A stretch of DNA of 64,000 bases from Alkalinema sp. CACIAM 70d (lineage in GTDB: Bacteria; Cyanobacteriota; Cyanobacteriia; Leptolyngbyales; Leptolyngbyaceae). The position numbers and the translations under genes were made by a program. Of this stretch, positions 7,796 through 16,805 are shown piece after piece (position 1 is the first letter of the stretch; every line of letters begins with the position of its first letter). Location: contig MUGG01000112.1 in assembly GCA_002148405.1 (NCBI GenBank), forward strand, positions 1-64,000. Direction: 5' to 3'. The notes beneath the pieces were generated by a model. The model had not been told where the DNA came from. It worked only from the letters and a program-made list of their open reading frames with translations, and made no database searches.

Positions 7796-8749
7796 CTACA
7801 GAAGCGAGAGTTCTCCATCCACTTCCAATCGTTTGAACTCTCCAATCGCAATGAAGCGATCGGACAACTCATCCGCCACACTGGGGGAAATCCACCCCAT
7901 TTGCTTCAGCAGATGGATCGCCACCGCATACTTGGCCCGCTTAGCCCCATCGATCGCCTTAATTGCTAAACCCATACCTTCGCCAATGCGGCCCACACAC
8001 TGAACGCCCTCCGCCCCCGACTTACTGACCAACTCGCCATTCGTCAGCCGCATCAGCTCAGTGTCAAACTCGCCGCTCCCAGCCACCAGATCGGGATAAT
8101 GGGTCATCGCCCGCAGGATCCGTTCTAACTCCAAACTCTCCCCAGACGCCAACTGCGCATACAGCCACGCCATCTGCCGCAACTGCATAAAATACGTCGG
8201 AGCCCCACAGTCATCCCGCGCCACAATAAACTCCGCAGGTGGAATTTTCAGCAAATCCGCCACCTTATTCAGAATCAACTGCTGCACCGGATGGTTGCGC
8301 TGCAAGTAACCCGACGTCGGCACACTCAACTGCTTCGCCGCCGCCAACATCCCCGCATGTTTCCCAGAACAGTTGTATTCCAGCGGACTCGTTTTACCCG
8401 CAGGAATTGGGCATTGCAACGCCGAAGGATCAATATCCGCCCGCCACAGCACATTAAACACCTGGCGCGTCTGCTCAATCAGCCCCCGATGGGAACTACA
8501 AATCACCGCAATATCCCGATCGCTCAAGCCAAACCGCTCCACCGTACCCGTTGACGTCACACAGAGCGCTTGGAAGGGTTTCAGAGACGATCGGACAAAA
8601 CTTTCCAGTTCAGATTGGCCCGCCACCAACAGCACCCGTCCGCGATCGTCACAGACCGTGGCATGGACATGGTGTACCGACTCAACAATGCCCTCCCGCA
8701 GCAGTTTAACGTCGAGTTCTGCGGTTTCTGTTTTTCTTCCTCTAGTCAT
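7796..8749 (-). CDS. Asparaginase, L-asparaginase II (Rhizobium etli) type
   Basis: A 317-residue protein of the asparaginase family that is unrelated to the common type I/II enzymes; it would hydrolyse asparagine to aspartate and ammonia in the cytosol. Conserved blocks include SSLKPFQ (54-60), ICSSHRG (83-89), NCSGKHAG (126-133) and DDCGAPT (179-185), with the Ser/Lys and Cys/Asp positions expected for catalysis in this family. The C-terminal block GEGMGLAIKAIDGAKRA is also typical. Starts at ATG 8749. It stands alone, convergent with thf1. Confidence 0.9.
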   Translation of the reverse strand: MTRGRKTETAELDVKLLREGIVESVHHVHATVCDDRGRVLLVAGQSELESFVRSSLKPFQALCVTSTGTVERFGLSDRDIAVICSSHRGLIEQTRQVFNVLWRADIDPSALQCPIPAGKTSPLEYNCSGKHAGMLAAAKQLSVPTSGYLQRNHPVQQLILNKVADLLKIPPAEFIVARDDCGAPTYFMQLRQMAWLYAQLASGESLELERILRAMTHYPDLVAGSGEFDTELMRLTNGELVSKSGAEGVQCVGRIGEGMGLAIKAIDGAKRAKYAVAIHLLKQMGWISPSVADELSDRFIAIGEFKRLEVDGELSLL

Positions 8750-8910
8750 CGGTACCAGCTACAACCAGCTAAATTGTGGGACGATCGTGGTACAAAACTG
8801 CACCACTACAAATTAGAAACGAAGATCGTGACCTTCCTTCAGAACTACGGTTTAATTTCCCTTTCTAGGTTCACCAATCTTCATCGAACGTTGAAAAGCA
8901 GAGACAGGGC

Positions 8911-9414
8911 CTAGCCCAGCATTGCCCAACCAATACTAGCAATGACCAGCCCCAAAAAAACGCCCATGGCAAAAACGAGAGCCTGCTGTAACCGCTGCAA
9001 CACCGGCTGGACTTCATAGGTGACGATTAAGCGATCTTGGTTCAGAAACTCTGGGGTCTTCTGCCAAATTTGGCCATCGTACCATCCAGACTCTTCATAG
9101 AAAATCTTCGTATCCAGCAAGCGGGACTTGATATAGTTCCAGCCCAGATAGAGCCGAACCAGCAGCAAACAAGGAATTAAACAAGCCCCTGCCGCTGCCA
9201 CTAGCAGACATTCCAGCGGAAATTTATGAAATGGAAAGCTAGCCGCCGCGATCGGCACTGAGACAACTAAATTAACAACGAAAGCGATCGCTAACGGTTT
9301 AGCAAAGCTCCAGCCCCGACACATGGCCCACTTAAAGAACCAAGATTCTGACAATGCCTGAAACTCGTTGACGGGGCGCTGTTCCACCGGAACAGGGCAA
9401 GTAGAAGATTTCAT
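8911..9414 (-). CDS. CGLD27 family (DUF1230) membrane protein
   Basis: The protein begins with the family hallmark CPVPVEQRPVNEFQ and continues with LSESWFFKWA. It has three or four membrane helices and the conserved segments LLVRLYLGWNYIKSRL and VFYEESGWYDGQ-like (here IFYEESGWYDGQIW). Homologues in plants and algae (Conserved in the Green Lineage and Diatoms 27) are linked to iron-deficiency and photo-protection phenotypes; the molecular role is unknown. The ATG at 9414 (MKSSTCPVP) was preferred to the open frame reaching 9432. Length 167 residues. Confidence 0.9.
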   Translation of the reverse strand: MKSSTCPVPVEQRPVNEFQALSESWFFKWAMCRGWSFAKPLAIAFVVNLVVSVPIAAASFPFHKFPLECLLVAAAGACLIPCLLLVRLYLGWNYIKSRLLDTKIFYEESGWYDGQIWQKTPEFLNQDRLIVTYEVQPVLQRLQQALVFAMGVFLGLVIASIGWAMLG

Positions 9415-9491
9415 GGTCAACCGTAGGATCAACGTCTACTAGCAGTATAGAGGGTCGCAGAAGGACTCTTAAAGCTTTTGCCGTTCTGGCC

Positions 9492-9517
9492 TGCGGATCT
9501 GGTTTGCAAATCTGGTT
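9492..9517. repeat. 13-bp tandem duplication
   Basis: gcggatctggttt (9492-9504) is followed directly by gcaaatctggttt (9505-9517), between two divergent genes. Confidence 0.75.
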
Positions 9518-9710
9518 TGCGGAATGGGCATTCTCAAAACAAGCTCATCCTCTGTCATCTTCCCCGGCAAACGCGGCATTATAAAAATACAGGAACAATC
9601 CTAAGGTGTAGCAGTATGCTCGCAGCCACCGGTGGCTCACCTGTTCAGGGTGATTGATGAAGGTTACAAGTCAGGACTGCCATCTTAAATTACCTTCGGA
9701 GAGTAACTCC

Positions 9711-9923
9711 ATGAAAAAGATTCCAGTCGCCTTAATTTTGCTGCTTGTGATTGCCTTTATTGGTTTTGGAGATCAGGTGCTCCCCCGTCCGATCGGGCGC
9801 TACAGTCTCCAAGCTCGCACCTCGATCGATCAAATGATGATTAATCTCTTCCCCACTTGGAAGCCCAAAAATCCCAACGCTCGCACCGAAGACGCCCTCC
9901 AGCAAACCGAACAAAAACGCTAA
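9711..9923 (+). CDS. Small single-helix membrane protein
   Basis: A 70-residue product starting at ATG 9711, preceded by a Shine-Dalgarno-like GGAG (9698-9701). One N-terminal hydrophobic helix (about residues 5-18) is followed by a hydrophilic tail with FPTWKPKNPNARTEDAL. The frame extends upstream to 9654, but the hydrophobic start and the ribosome site favour 9711. It looks like a small conserved cyanobacterial protein anchored by its N-terminus; no function is known to me. It is divergent from CGLD27. Confidence 0.7.
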   Translation: MKKIPVALILLLVIAFIGFGDQVLPRPIGRYSLQARTSIDQMMINLFPTWKPKNPNARTEDALQQTEQKR

Positions 9924-10105
9924 TGGGGCTGTAATTCAACCCTGAATTTCACTCTAAATTCAACTTTTTGCCAATGGACAAACGCTAGAAAAACCATCCT
10001 CACCCTAGCCTGCATAACACAAAGCAAGGCTGTGCGGGGGTTGGCATTTACCAAACCCCTGGGTGAGAACAGTTCTTCAGACAAGAGCGTTCATCCCGCC
10101 AGCAA

Positions 10106-11512
<1,407 letters not shown>

Positions 11513-12733
11513 ATGCCCCGTCTTACGATCGCCCGCTTTTTCCGAGAGTATTTTCCCTATCTGCTGCCCTCGGCCATTTTGATCTACATCGTCCTAGAGT
11601 CCTACCAGATTGACTTTCGGCCTTATTATGTCGCGGGTCGCTCGGTCTTACTGGGTTTGGATCCTTACCTCAATCCAGTGGGTCTACATCCAGAACTCTA
11701 TACCCCTGTGAATGCGGAAAGTCGGCCTTGGTCAGGGTTCATCTATCCCCCCTTTGCGGCCCTCCTCATGACGGCCTTTAGCTGGATGCCCTACGGCACT
11801 GCCAAGGTGGTGTATAGCGTTTTTATTTTGTTCTGTCTGTGGTTTTTATTTTTCCAACTGCTGCGCCATCGGGTCTCGCCCCTCTCTCCCGCAGTGTTAG
11901 TCCTGGCTCTCATGAGCTTTCCCACTCTGGCCAGCTTTGAACGGGGGCAGATCGATATTCTGGTGTGCTGTCTAACGGTGTCAGCGTTCTATGCTTCCCA
12001 ATCCAACAAGCAGCCCGTCCTACCGGGACTGATGCTGGGTATGGCTTGCTTGACAAAAATCTTTCCCTTTGTGGCGCTGCTCTACTACCTCGTCAAACGG
12101 CAGTTTCGCATGGTGGCCGCGACGATCGGCGGTATCCTGATTTTCCTCACCCTGCCACTGTTCTATTTTGGGTATCCCGTCTACCTCAACTTTGCCAAAC
12201 GCACGTTTCCAGAGATCCTAGGTCGAATTGTCAACCCCTTCCCCGTTGATACGATGGGACAAAGTGTGCTGAATCGCCTCGTTTTCGCGATCGAAGGCAA
12301 CAAGCTCCTGGTGACCCATGATTTTGTCCATGGCTACATGAACCCATTTTTGCGGGGGAAACCGTTTCTGGCCCTCACCGTTGGCGCGATCGCCTTTGCG
12401 ATCCTGTTCTACTTTCTGCGCCACCGCAAAGAAGATGAGCAGTTTTTCTCGCTATTGAACACGATCCACCTGTTTAATCCCCAGACCTGGATTATGGGAT
12501 TGGTCTGGTATTTTCCCTTTCTCTTCCATCATTTCCAGCGGACAACGGCGCTGGGTAAATTCTGGCTGGTGCTGCCCATCTTTATGCCACCCTTTACCAA
12601 CAGCAATGGCATGTTAGCCTATGCCGTCACCTTGGCCTTTGCCATTCCCGGCACCCGCAAGCATTTACTATTGGTCCCAAAAGCCACCGACACAGATCCT
12701 TTACCCACCCCGCCCCAGGATTTCTGGACTTGA
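11513..12733 (+). CDS. Glycosyltransferase family 87-like (DUF2029) membrane protein
   Basis: A polytopic protein of 406 residues with about ten hydrophobic segments. Near the N-terminus it has the family pattern DFRPYYVAGRSVLLGLDPYL followed by YPPFAALL, typical of the GT-C-fold mannosyltransferase-like DUF2029/GT87 group, where the acidic residue of the first loop is thought catalytic. These enzymes use polyprenyl-phosphate sugar donors at the outer face of the membrane. The ATG at 11513 was chosen over the upstream open frame because the product then starts just before the first helix. The substrate is unknown. Confidence 0.83.
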   Translation: MPRLTIARFFREYFPYLLPSAILIYIVLESYQIDFRPYYVAGRSVLLGLDPYLNPVGLHPELYTPVNAESRPWSGFIYPPFAALLMTAFSWMPYGTAKVVYSVFILFCLWFLFFQLLRHRVSPLSPAVLVLALMSFPTLASFERGQIDILVCCLTVSAFYASQSNKQPVLPGLMLGMACLTKIFPFVALLYYLVKRQFRMVAATIGGILIFLTLPLFYFGYPVYLNFAKRTFPEILGRIVNPFPVDTMGQSVLNRLVFAIEGNKLLVTHDFVHGYMNPFLRGKPFLALTVGAIAFAILFYFLRHRKEDEQFFSLLNTIHLFNPQTWIMGLVWYFPFLFHHFQRTTALGKFWLVLPIFMPPFTNSNGMLAYAVTLAFAIPGTRKHLLLVPKATDTDPLPTPPQDFWT

Positions 12734-12835
12734 TGGCAGTCACTTCCAGTCCATAGGATAGCTACTCCCTGGGATTACCACTCCATGGATCATCACACTC
12801 TCTACCCCCCAGATCTGCGTCCAGGAGCGTTGGGA

Positions 12836-13429
12836 TTATCGATTAATGCGATTCAGCAACCACAGGGAGGCTGCGCTACCAATAAAGTGGGCCGTAATCA
12901 AGTGGGTATTGGCCAGCACCAAAAAAATATCCAGCGGCTGAATAATTTGATTAATCGCCAAAGGATTAAAAATAGCTCCCATGGAGAGAAAAGCCTTACC
13001 TAAAAGGACTCCAGTAATTGCTTCTCCAGCCATGACGGCCAATAGTAAACCTGCTCCTCGCACCATTAAGCTCATCCAGAGGAACTGAACCGTTTCTAAT
13101 TTTTTGGGCCGGAAGCTGGGATTGGTTTCCCGAAGACGACGACCAAGTTGGACATATTGGAACGATCGATAGATGCCATAGGCCAGAACGAATAAACTAC
13201 AAGTCGCGAAAAAAATGCCACCCCCCGTTCCCGGGTTGGCCGCCGAGGCTCCTGGTGTTGCTGATCGGGAAAACGCTGCCGCAGACAGAACTGCAAAAAT
13301 AAAAATTAGCCCAGAAATAATTGCGAGAACCAATTGGGCCCAAAAACTGATCCATCCGACTAGGCGAAAGGTCTGGGAAATCTGTTTCAGATTGGGGGGA
13401 GACGGTGAATTATCCAGTTGACTCGTCAT
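12836..13429 (-). CDS. DUF3611 family membrane protein
   Basis: A 197-residue protein with four hydrophobic segments (about 24-50, 70-95, 120-140, 165-190). The family is found in cyanobacteria and plastids; features include the ISQTFRLVGWISFWAQLVL start, RRLRETNPSFRPKK and LANTHLITAHFIGS. Function is unknown, likely thylakoid or envelope membrane. ATG 13429 (MTSQLDN) was chosen over the longer frame to 13486. It converges on the GT87 gene. Confidence 0.85.
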   Translation of the reverse strand: MTSQLDNSPSPPNLKQISQTFRLVGWISFWAQLVLAIISGLIFIFAVLSAAAFSRSATPGASAANPGTGGGIFFATCSLFVLAYGIYRSFQYVQLGRRLRETNPSFRPKKLETVQFLWMSLMVRGAGLLLAVMAGEAITGVLLGKAFLSMGAIFNPLAINQIIQPLDIFLVLANTHLITAHFIGSAASLWLLNRINR

Positions 13430-13634
13430 ATCGACTATTCCTAGGCAGAGTCTATGAAAGACCGTTAGTGATTTTAATAAAGTCAAAAAACAGAGGTTCA
13501 GAAGACAAAATTCAGCATTTAAGCGTGAATTTTACGGGGAGAAATCAATCAAGCTTCTACGAATCTATAGCATCCTTAGTAGGATCAGGCATAATCCAAA
13601 TCAAATCTCTTAAATTCTCCATACCCCAAAATCC

Positions 13635-14285
13635 ATGACCGTGAGTGAATCCCAAAAACTTCGCATTCTCATTGTGGAAGACGATCCCATGATGCAGTTG
13701 GGGCTAGAACAATCGCTGAGTGATTACCCTCAGTACACGATCGTTGGACAGGCTAATGATGGTTATACCGGGGTCGAAATGGCCTTGGAACTGAAGCCCG
13801 ATATCATTGTCATGGACATTGGACTGCCCCGGCTAGATGGCATTGCCGCCACCCAGCAAATTCGGGCCAAGTTACCCAATGTGCGAGTGGTGATTCTGAC
13901 ATCCCATACGATGGACACGGAAATCATTGCCGCACTATCAAGTGGTGCCGATGCCTATTGCATTAAAGGCGCAGATGTAGATCGACTGGTTACCGCAATT
14001 TCCGTTGCCCAAGAAGGGGCGACCTACTTGGATCCACTGATTGCTCGGCAGGTTATCGATCATCTCAAGCCACCCACCCGCCCTACCCCAATTGGTCAAT
14101 TGTCACAACGTGAATTGGAAGTGCTGCAACTGATGGTGGAAGGCTACAGCAATCCAGAAATTGCCAATGCACTGTATCTCAGTACTAACACGATCAAAAC
14201 CCATATCCGGGGAATTATGAACAAATTGGCCGTGGACGATCGGGTGCAAGCAGCGGTTGTAGCCCTTCGAGCTGGTCTTGTCTAA
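13635..14285 (+). CDS. NarL/FixJ-family response regulator
   Basis: A 216-residue two-domain regulator. The receiver domain has the acidic pocket VEDDP, phosphoacceptor Asp in IVMDIGLP (about residue 61), Thr/Ser in LTSH and Lys in CIKGA. A LuxR-type HTH follows: LSQRELEVLQLMVEGYSNPEIA and LSTNTIKTHIRGIMNKL. No kinase is adjacent, so it is an orphan in this neighbourhood, and the target genes cannot be told. Starts at ATG 13635. Confidence 0.93.
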   Translation: MTVSESQKLRILIVEDDPMMQLGLEQSLSDYPQYTIVGQANDGYTGVEMALELKPDIIVMDIGLPRLDGIAATQQIRAKLPNVRVVILTSHTMDTEIIAALSSGADAYCIKGADVDRLVTAISVAQEGATYLDPLIARQVIDHLKPPTRPTPIGQLSQRELEVLQLMVEGYSNPEIANALYLSTNTIKTHIRGIMNKLAVDDRVQAAVVALRAGLV

Positions 14286-14854
14286 CGGCTAACCTAGACC
14301 ATTCAAAACATGCCCCTTTGGGCCAGAGAAAAAACGGGAGGTGTCTGAGGTGTGTAGCTTTGAGAGCCCTGGAAAAATTGCGATAGATCGGCTCAGATAA
14401 TCTCTCTTGCAGACCCTAAAATCTAAAGTCTTGTGACCTAAAGTGTCACATGCCAATTAAAAAAAGCACACTGTTAAAGTATAAAAGTCTCTAAAGTGTC
14501 AGGATCCTCTGTTAACTCCAAGTTAAGGCGATTTAGAGTTCAGTAATTTAACGGAGTCATTTTTTCTACGCCCAGTAGTTTTTACGAATGACAGGAAGCC
14601 CTTAGTTTAGTTTAGATTAGGGACAATTCCACTCTAAAACGCGGATTCACACTGCACCTGATGTGAATTGCCAACAACCGATTTCTTACATATTTTACGT
14701 CGGAGGTAAATTTCCCCCTTAAGAGGGACGTAGGGTCTACAGCGGTTTGTTAGCTTCGTATTGTGGAAGAAACAACTGCTAAATCGACGCCATTATCTCC
14801 ACACTATCAACCTAGGGTGAGTTTCTTTGTCACTATTATTTGGATGTAAAAACC
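14286..14854. other. Long leader region upstream of padR-CCB1
   Basis: About 570 bp with no gene. It holds two TGTGA/TCACA-type palindromes (14432-14450 and 14645-14668) and a repeated 11-mer ctaaagtgtca (14438-14448 and 14491-14501), all candidate operator elements for the PadR operon. Confidence 0.5.
14432..14450. promoter_or_regulatory. Palindrome TGTGAC-N7-GTCACA
   Basis: Perfect six-base arms (14432-14437 and 14445-14450). The right half overlaps a copy of ctaaagtgtca, which recurs 53 bp downstream. Arms resemble a CRP half-site, but the spacing (9 between TGTGA and TCACA) does not fit CRP; a PadR or another dimeric regulator is possible. Confidence 0.35.
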
Positions 14855-15217
14855 ATGAAATTTGAGGATATCTACCAATTTTTTAAGGATCCACCTCCTT
14901 TCTATCTCAATAAGGAATTAGCCGTTTGCTATGTGTTTTCGGTGCTCCTCAAAGGAGATTCCTATGGGACAGAGTTGATTCAACTCTTAGAGCAAAACCA
15001 TCCGCTATACCGACTTTCAGACACCGTGCTCTACAGTGCACTAAAGTTTCTGGAAGACAATGAGATGGTCACGGGTTATTGGAAGAAAGTTGAGGGGCGT
15101 GGTCGTCCTCGCCGGATGTACCAAATCCGCCCGGATGCAGTCGCACAAGCCGAGGACTTGGCTAAGCTCTGGGAGGGGTATGCCGTTAAGCGGGAAGCCA
15201 ATGCTTCAGTCAAATAG
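14855..15217 (+). CDS. PadR-family transcriptional regulator
   Basis: A 120-residue winged-helix protein: YVFSVLLKGDSYGTELIQLLEQ (recognition-helix region), LSDTVLYSALKFLEDNEMV and the wing GRGRPRRMYQI are diagnostic of PadR. The short N-terminal lead MKFEDIYQFFKDPPP is a feature of a cyanobacterial subgroup. The ATG at 14855 was preferred to TTG 14840. Lies 78 bp upstream of a CCB1-like gene in the same direction and may form an operon with it. Ligand and targets are unknown; the palindromes upstream may be its own operator. Confidence 0.9.
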   Translation: MKFEDIYQFFKDPPPFYLNKELAVCYVFSVLLKGDSYGTELIQLLEQNHPLYRLSDTVLYSALKFLEDNEMVTGYWKKVEGRGRPRRMYQIRPDAVAQAEDLAKLWEGYAVKREANASVK

Positions 15218-15295
15218 GTAGGGATAACCGAATTGCTTCGGGATGGCAAAGCCAGCGTAGAGTGGAGTGAGAACACTTTCGTCCGTTGCCTGACC

Positions 15296-15826
15296 ATGAG
15301 TCATTCAGTTTTAGTCTCTACATTTTTGCTCACGCTCCTCCTGGCGATCGGACTAGGCTTCTTTATTCGAGCGTCAGTCAAGGATCGTACAGAGATTGTC
15401 CAGTTAACTTCAGATGAGCCGGAAGACTCATTGCTGGCGAAGCTCAAGCAATACTTTGCAGAGCGTGCTTACCGTGTATCACAGATTGATGCTCAGGCAA
15501 ATTCTGTTGTATTCGAGGGGTGGGTTCGTCCAAGTTTGTTTCTAGCAGGATTTCTCTCCTTGCTTGCAGGGTTGGGTGCACTCTGTTTAGTTCTTGTGCT
15601 CTCATTTTTGTTGCCTGACTTCACAGGTTTGTGGATAGGGCTGTTGGTCTTTTCGCCATTGGCCGGTGTGTTTTACTGGCGAAAAGCGGGCCGGAATGAA
15701 CAGGTTTCGTTAAAAGTTGAATCGGAGCAAGCTATCCGATCGGGGAAGAGTTTAATTACTGTAAAAGCTCATCGGGATGAGTTAGCGGAATTGCAACGAA
15801 CCCTGAACCTCAAGTCTCTCGGATAG
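15296..15826 (+). CDS. CCB1-like cytochrome b6 heme ci attachment factor (DUF3529)
   Basis: CCB proteins attach heme ci covalently to cytochrome b6 on the n-side of thylakoids (system IV). The 176-residue product has an N-terminal helix (about 3-24), a soluble segment, then two helices (about 80-105 and 112-130) and a C-terminal soluble tail ending in TVKAHRDELAELQRTL. This three-helix layout and the FEGWVRPSLFLA and VFYWRKAGRNEQVSLKVE segments fit the CCB1 family (formerly DUF3529). Start ATG 15296 was chosen. A CCB2/CCB4-family gene lies at 46584-47252, so two subunits of the same maturation system are in the window but unlinked. Confidence 0.78.
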   Translation: MSHSVLVSTFLLTLLLAIGLGFFIRASVKDRTEIVQLTSDEPEDSLLAKLKQYFAERAYRVSQIDAQANSVVFEGWVRPSLFLAGFLSLLAGLGALCLVLVLSFLLPDFTGLWIGLLVFSPLAGVFYWRKAGRNEQVSLKVESEQAIRSGKSLITVKAHRDELAELQRTLNLKSLG

Positions 15827-15932
15827 CGAGAACATGATTCTCTGAATTAAATGGAAGAGCAGATTGGAACTTGCATCGAGCCAATTTGTGACAACCATTA
15901 GGAATGTTAAATCAGGAATGAACGCTAAACGC

Positions 15933-15973
15933 CCCCTTGTTGCGATCCGATACGACGATCGTGGCAAGGGGGT
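15933..15973 (+). terminator. 16-bp hairpin downstream of CCB1
   Basis: cccccttg (15933-15940) pairs with caaggggg (15966-15973). The stem continues inward as ttgcgatc against gatcgtgg, using three G-U pairs that only work for RNA made from the plus strand. It lacks a U-run. Most likely it ends or protects the padR-CCB1 transcript. Confidence 0.6.
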
Positions 15974-16113
15974 TACGCATTGGCTCGCAAGTCAAGGAGA
16001 ACAGCGTCACTGAATCAGCCCTTGTGCTTCAACGACTCATTCCACACCTGTCTTCGTCCCCTCGCGTAGAGTTTTAGATGCCCCTTCGAGAAACACTGAC
16101 TCAATAAAAATTC

Positions 16114-16151
16114 AATAAAAAAGGGAAAAAGTGATCTCAACACTCTTTCCC
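16114..16151 (-). terminator. Intrinsic terminator of DUF3155 gene
   Basis: On the minus strand, gggaaagagtg (16151-16141) pairs with cactttttccc (16133-16123), including one G-U, with a 7-nt loop, and is followed at once by a T-rich run (16122-16114). It lies 34 bp after the DUF3155 stop. A textbook Rho-independent terminator. Confidence 0.85.
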
Positions 16152-16184
16152 AAAGATTAGATGGATTAAATGAAATGATGCTTG

Positions 16185-16499
16185 TTAGCCGTGGCTACCA
16201 ACAGCCACAGGTTCAGCATCCTCCTCGGACTGCCGTAAGCTAGGGAAAAGGAAATGGTTCTCTTCAACGTACTGAGCGCCAAATAATCCTTTCTCTGCCC
16301 AGAAGTACCGATCGGTGGTATGCTCGTTACGTTTCACTAAAAGCAGGGCGGGGGGAAGAATGCCTTCAGCATGAATGAACCTACGAGCTGCAGTAACGGG
16401 TTTATCGTCACCACAGTCAATGCTAAATTGAGGCACACTTTCCAGGATTCTACGCCCTTCTTGACGTCGCCGACTCTTACGCTTGCGTCTCCTTGCCAA
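16185..16499 (-). CDS. DUF3155 family protein
   Basis: A 104-residue cyanobacteria-specific protein. It starts with a strongly basic segment (MARRRKRKSRRRQEGRR), followed by the conserved VTAARRFIHAEGI, VKRNEHTTDRYFWAEKGLF and GAQYVEENHFLFPSL. The basic N-terminus suggests binding to RNA or DNA, but no function is established. It is divergent from a histidine kinase and shares with it a region that contains two NtcA-like sites; one of them is only 32 bp upstream of this start codon. Confidence 0.9.
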   Translation of the reverse strand: MARRRKRKSRRRQEGRRILESVPQFSIDCGDDKPVTAARRFIHAEGILPPALLLVKRNEHTTDRYFWAEKGLFGAQYVEENHFLFPSLRQSEEDAEPVAVGSHG

Positions 16500-16530
16500 A
16501 CCCTCTACCTCCTTATCCTAGCTGCCAAGT

Positions 16531-16546
16531 TGTAGTACTTGTTACA
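16531..16546. promoter_or_regulatory. NtcA-like box upstream of DUF3155
   Basis: TGTAGTACTTGTTACA contains GTA-N8-TAC (16532-16534 and 16543-16545), the core of the NtcA nitrogen-regulator site. The position close to the DUF3155 start would suit repression rather than activation. Confidence 0.35.
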
Positions 16547-16694
16547 AAACCGTCGAAAGTATATCGACTTGAACCTAAAATTTCAACTTGTTTTAATCCA
16601 TCTATACAAAAGCTGATAGTTTGCGAAATGGCCGTTGCGATGGCACATATCTTTTCCCTGTAAGCTTACGCTGTTCTTAAGAACTGATACGAAG

Positions 16695-16710
16695 TGTAAC
16701 AGAGGTTACA
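16695..16710. promoter_or_regulatory. NtcA-like box upstream of the histidine kinase gene
   Basis: TGTAACAGAGGTTACA is a perfect TGTAAC-N4-GTTACA palindrome and matches GTA-N8-TAC. A TAN3T hexamer (TAAGTT, 16735-16740) lies 25 bp after the TAC, close to the usual 20-24 bp spacing of NtcA-activated promoters. Confidence 0.4.
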
Positions 16711-16805
16711 AAATATGAATTCAGCCAATACCTCTAAGTTACTGGTTACAAATACTTAAGTCAATCCATTTCTGTTAAGAATTTAGGTTCGATCGGGTTA
16801 ACTTC

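Noticed and set aside
14432..14450. CRP/SyCRP1 site
   Set aside because: TGTGA and TCACA are 9 bp apart instead of 6, so it does not fit the consensus; kept only as a generic palindrome.
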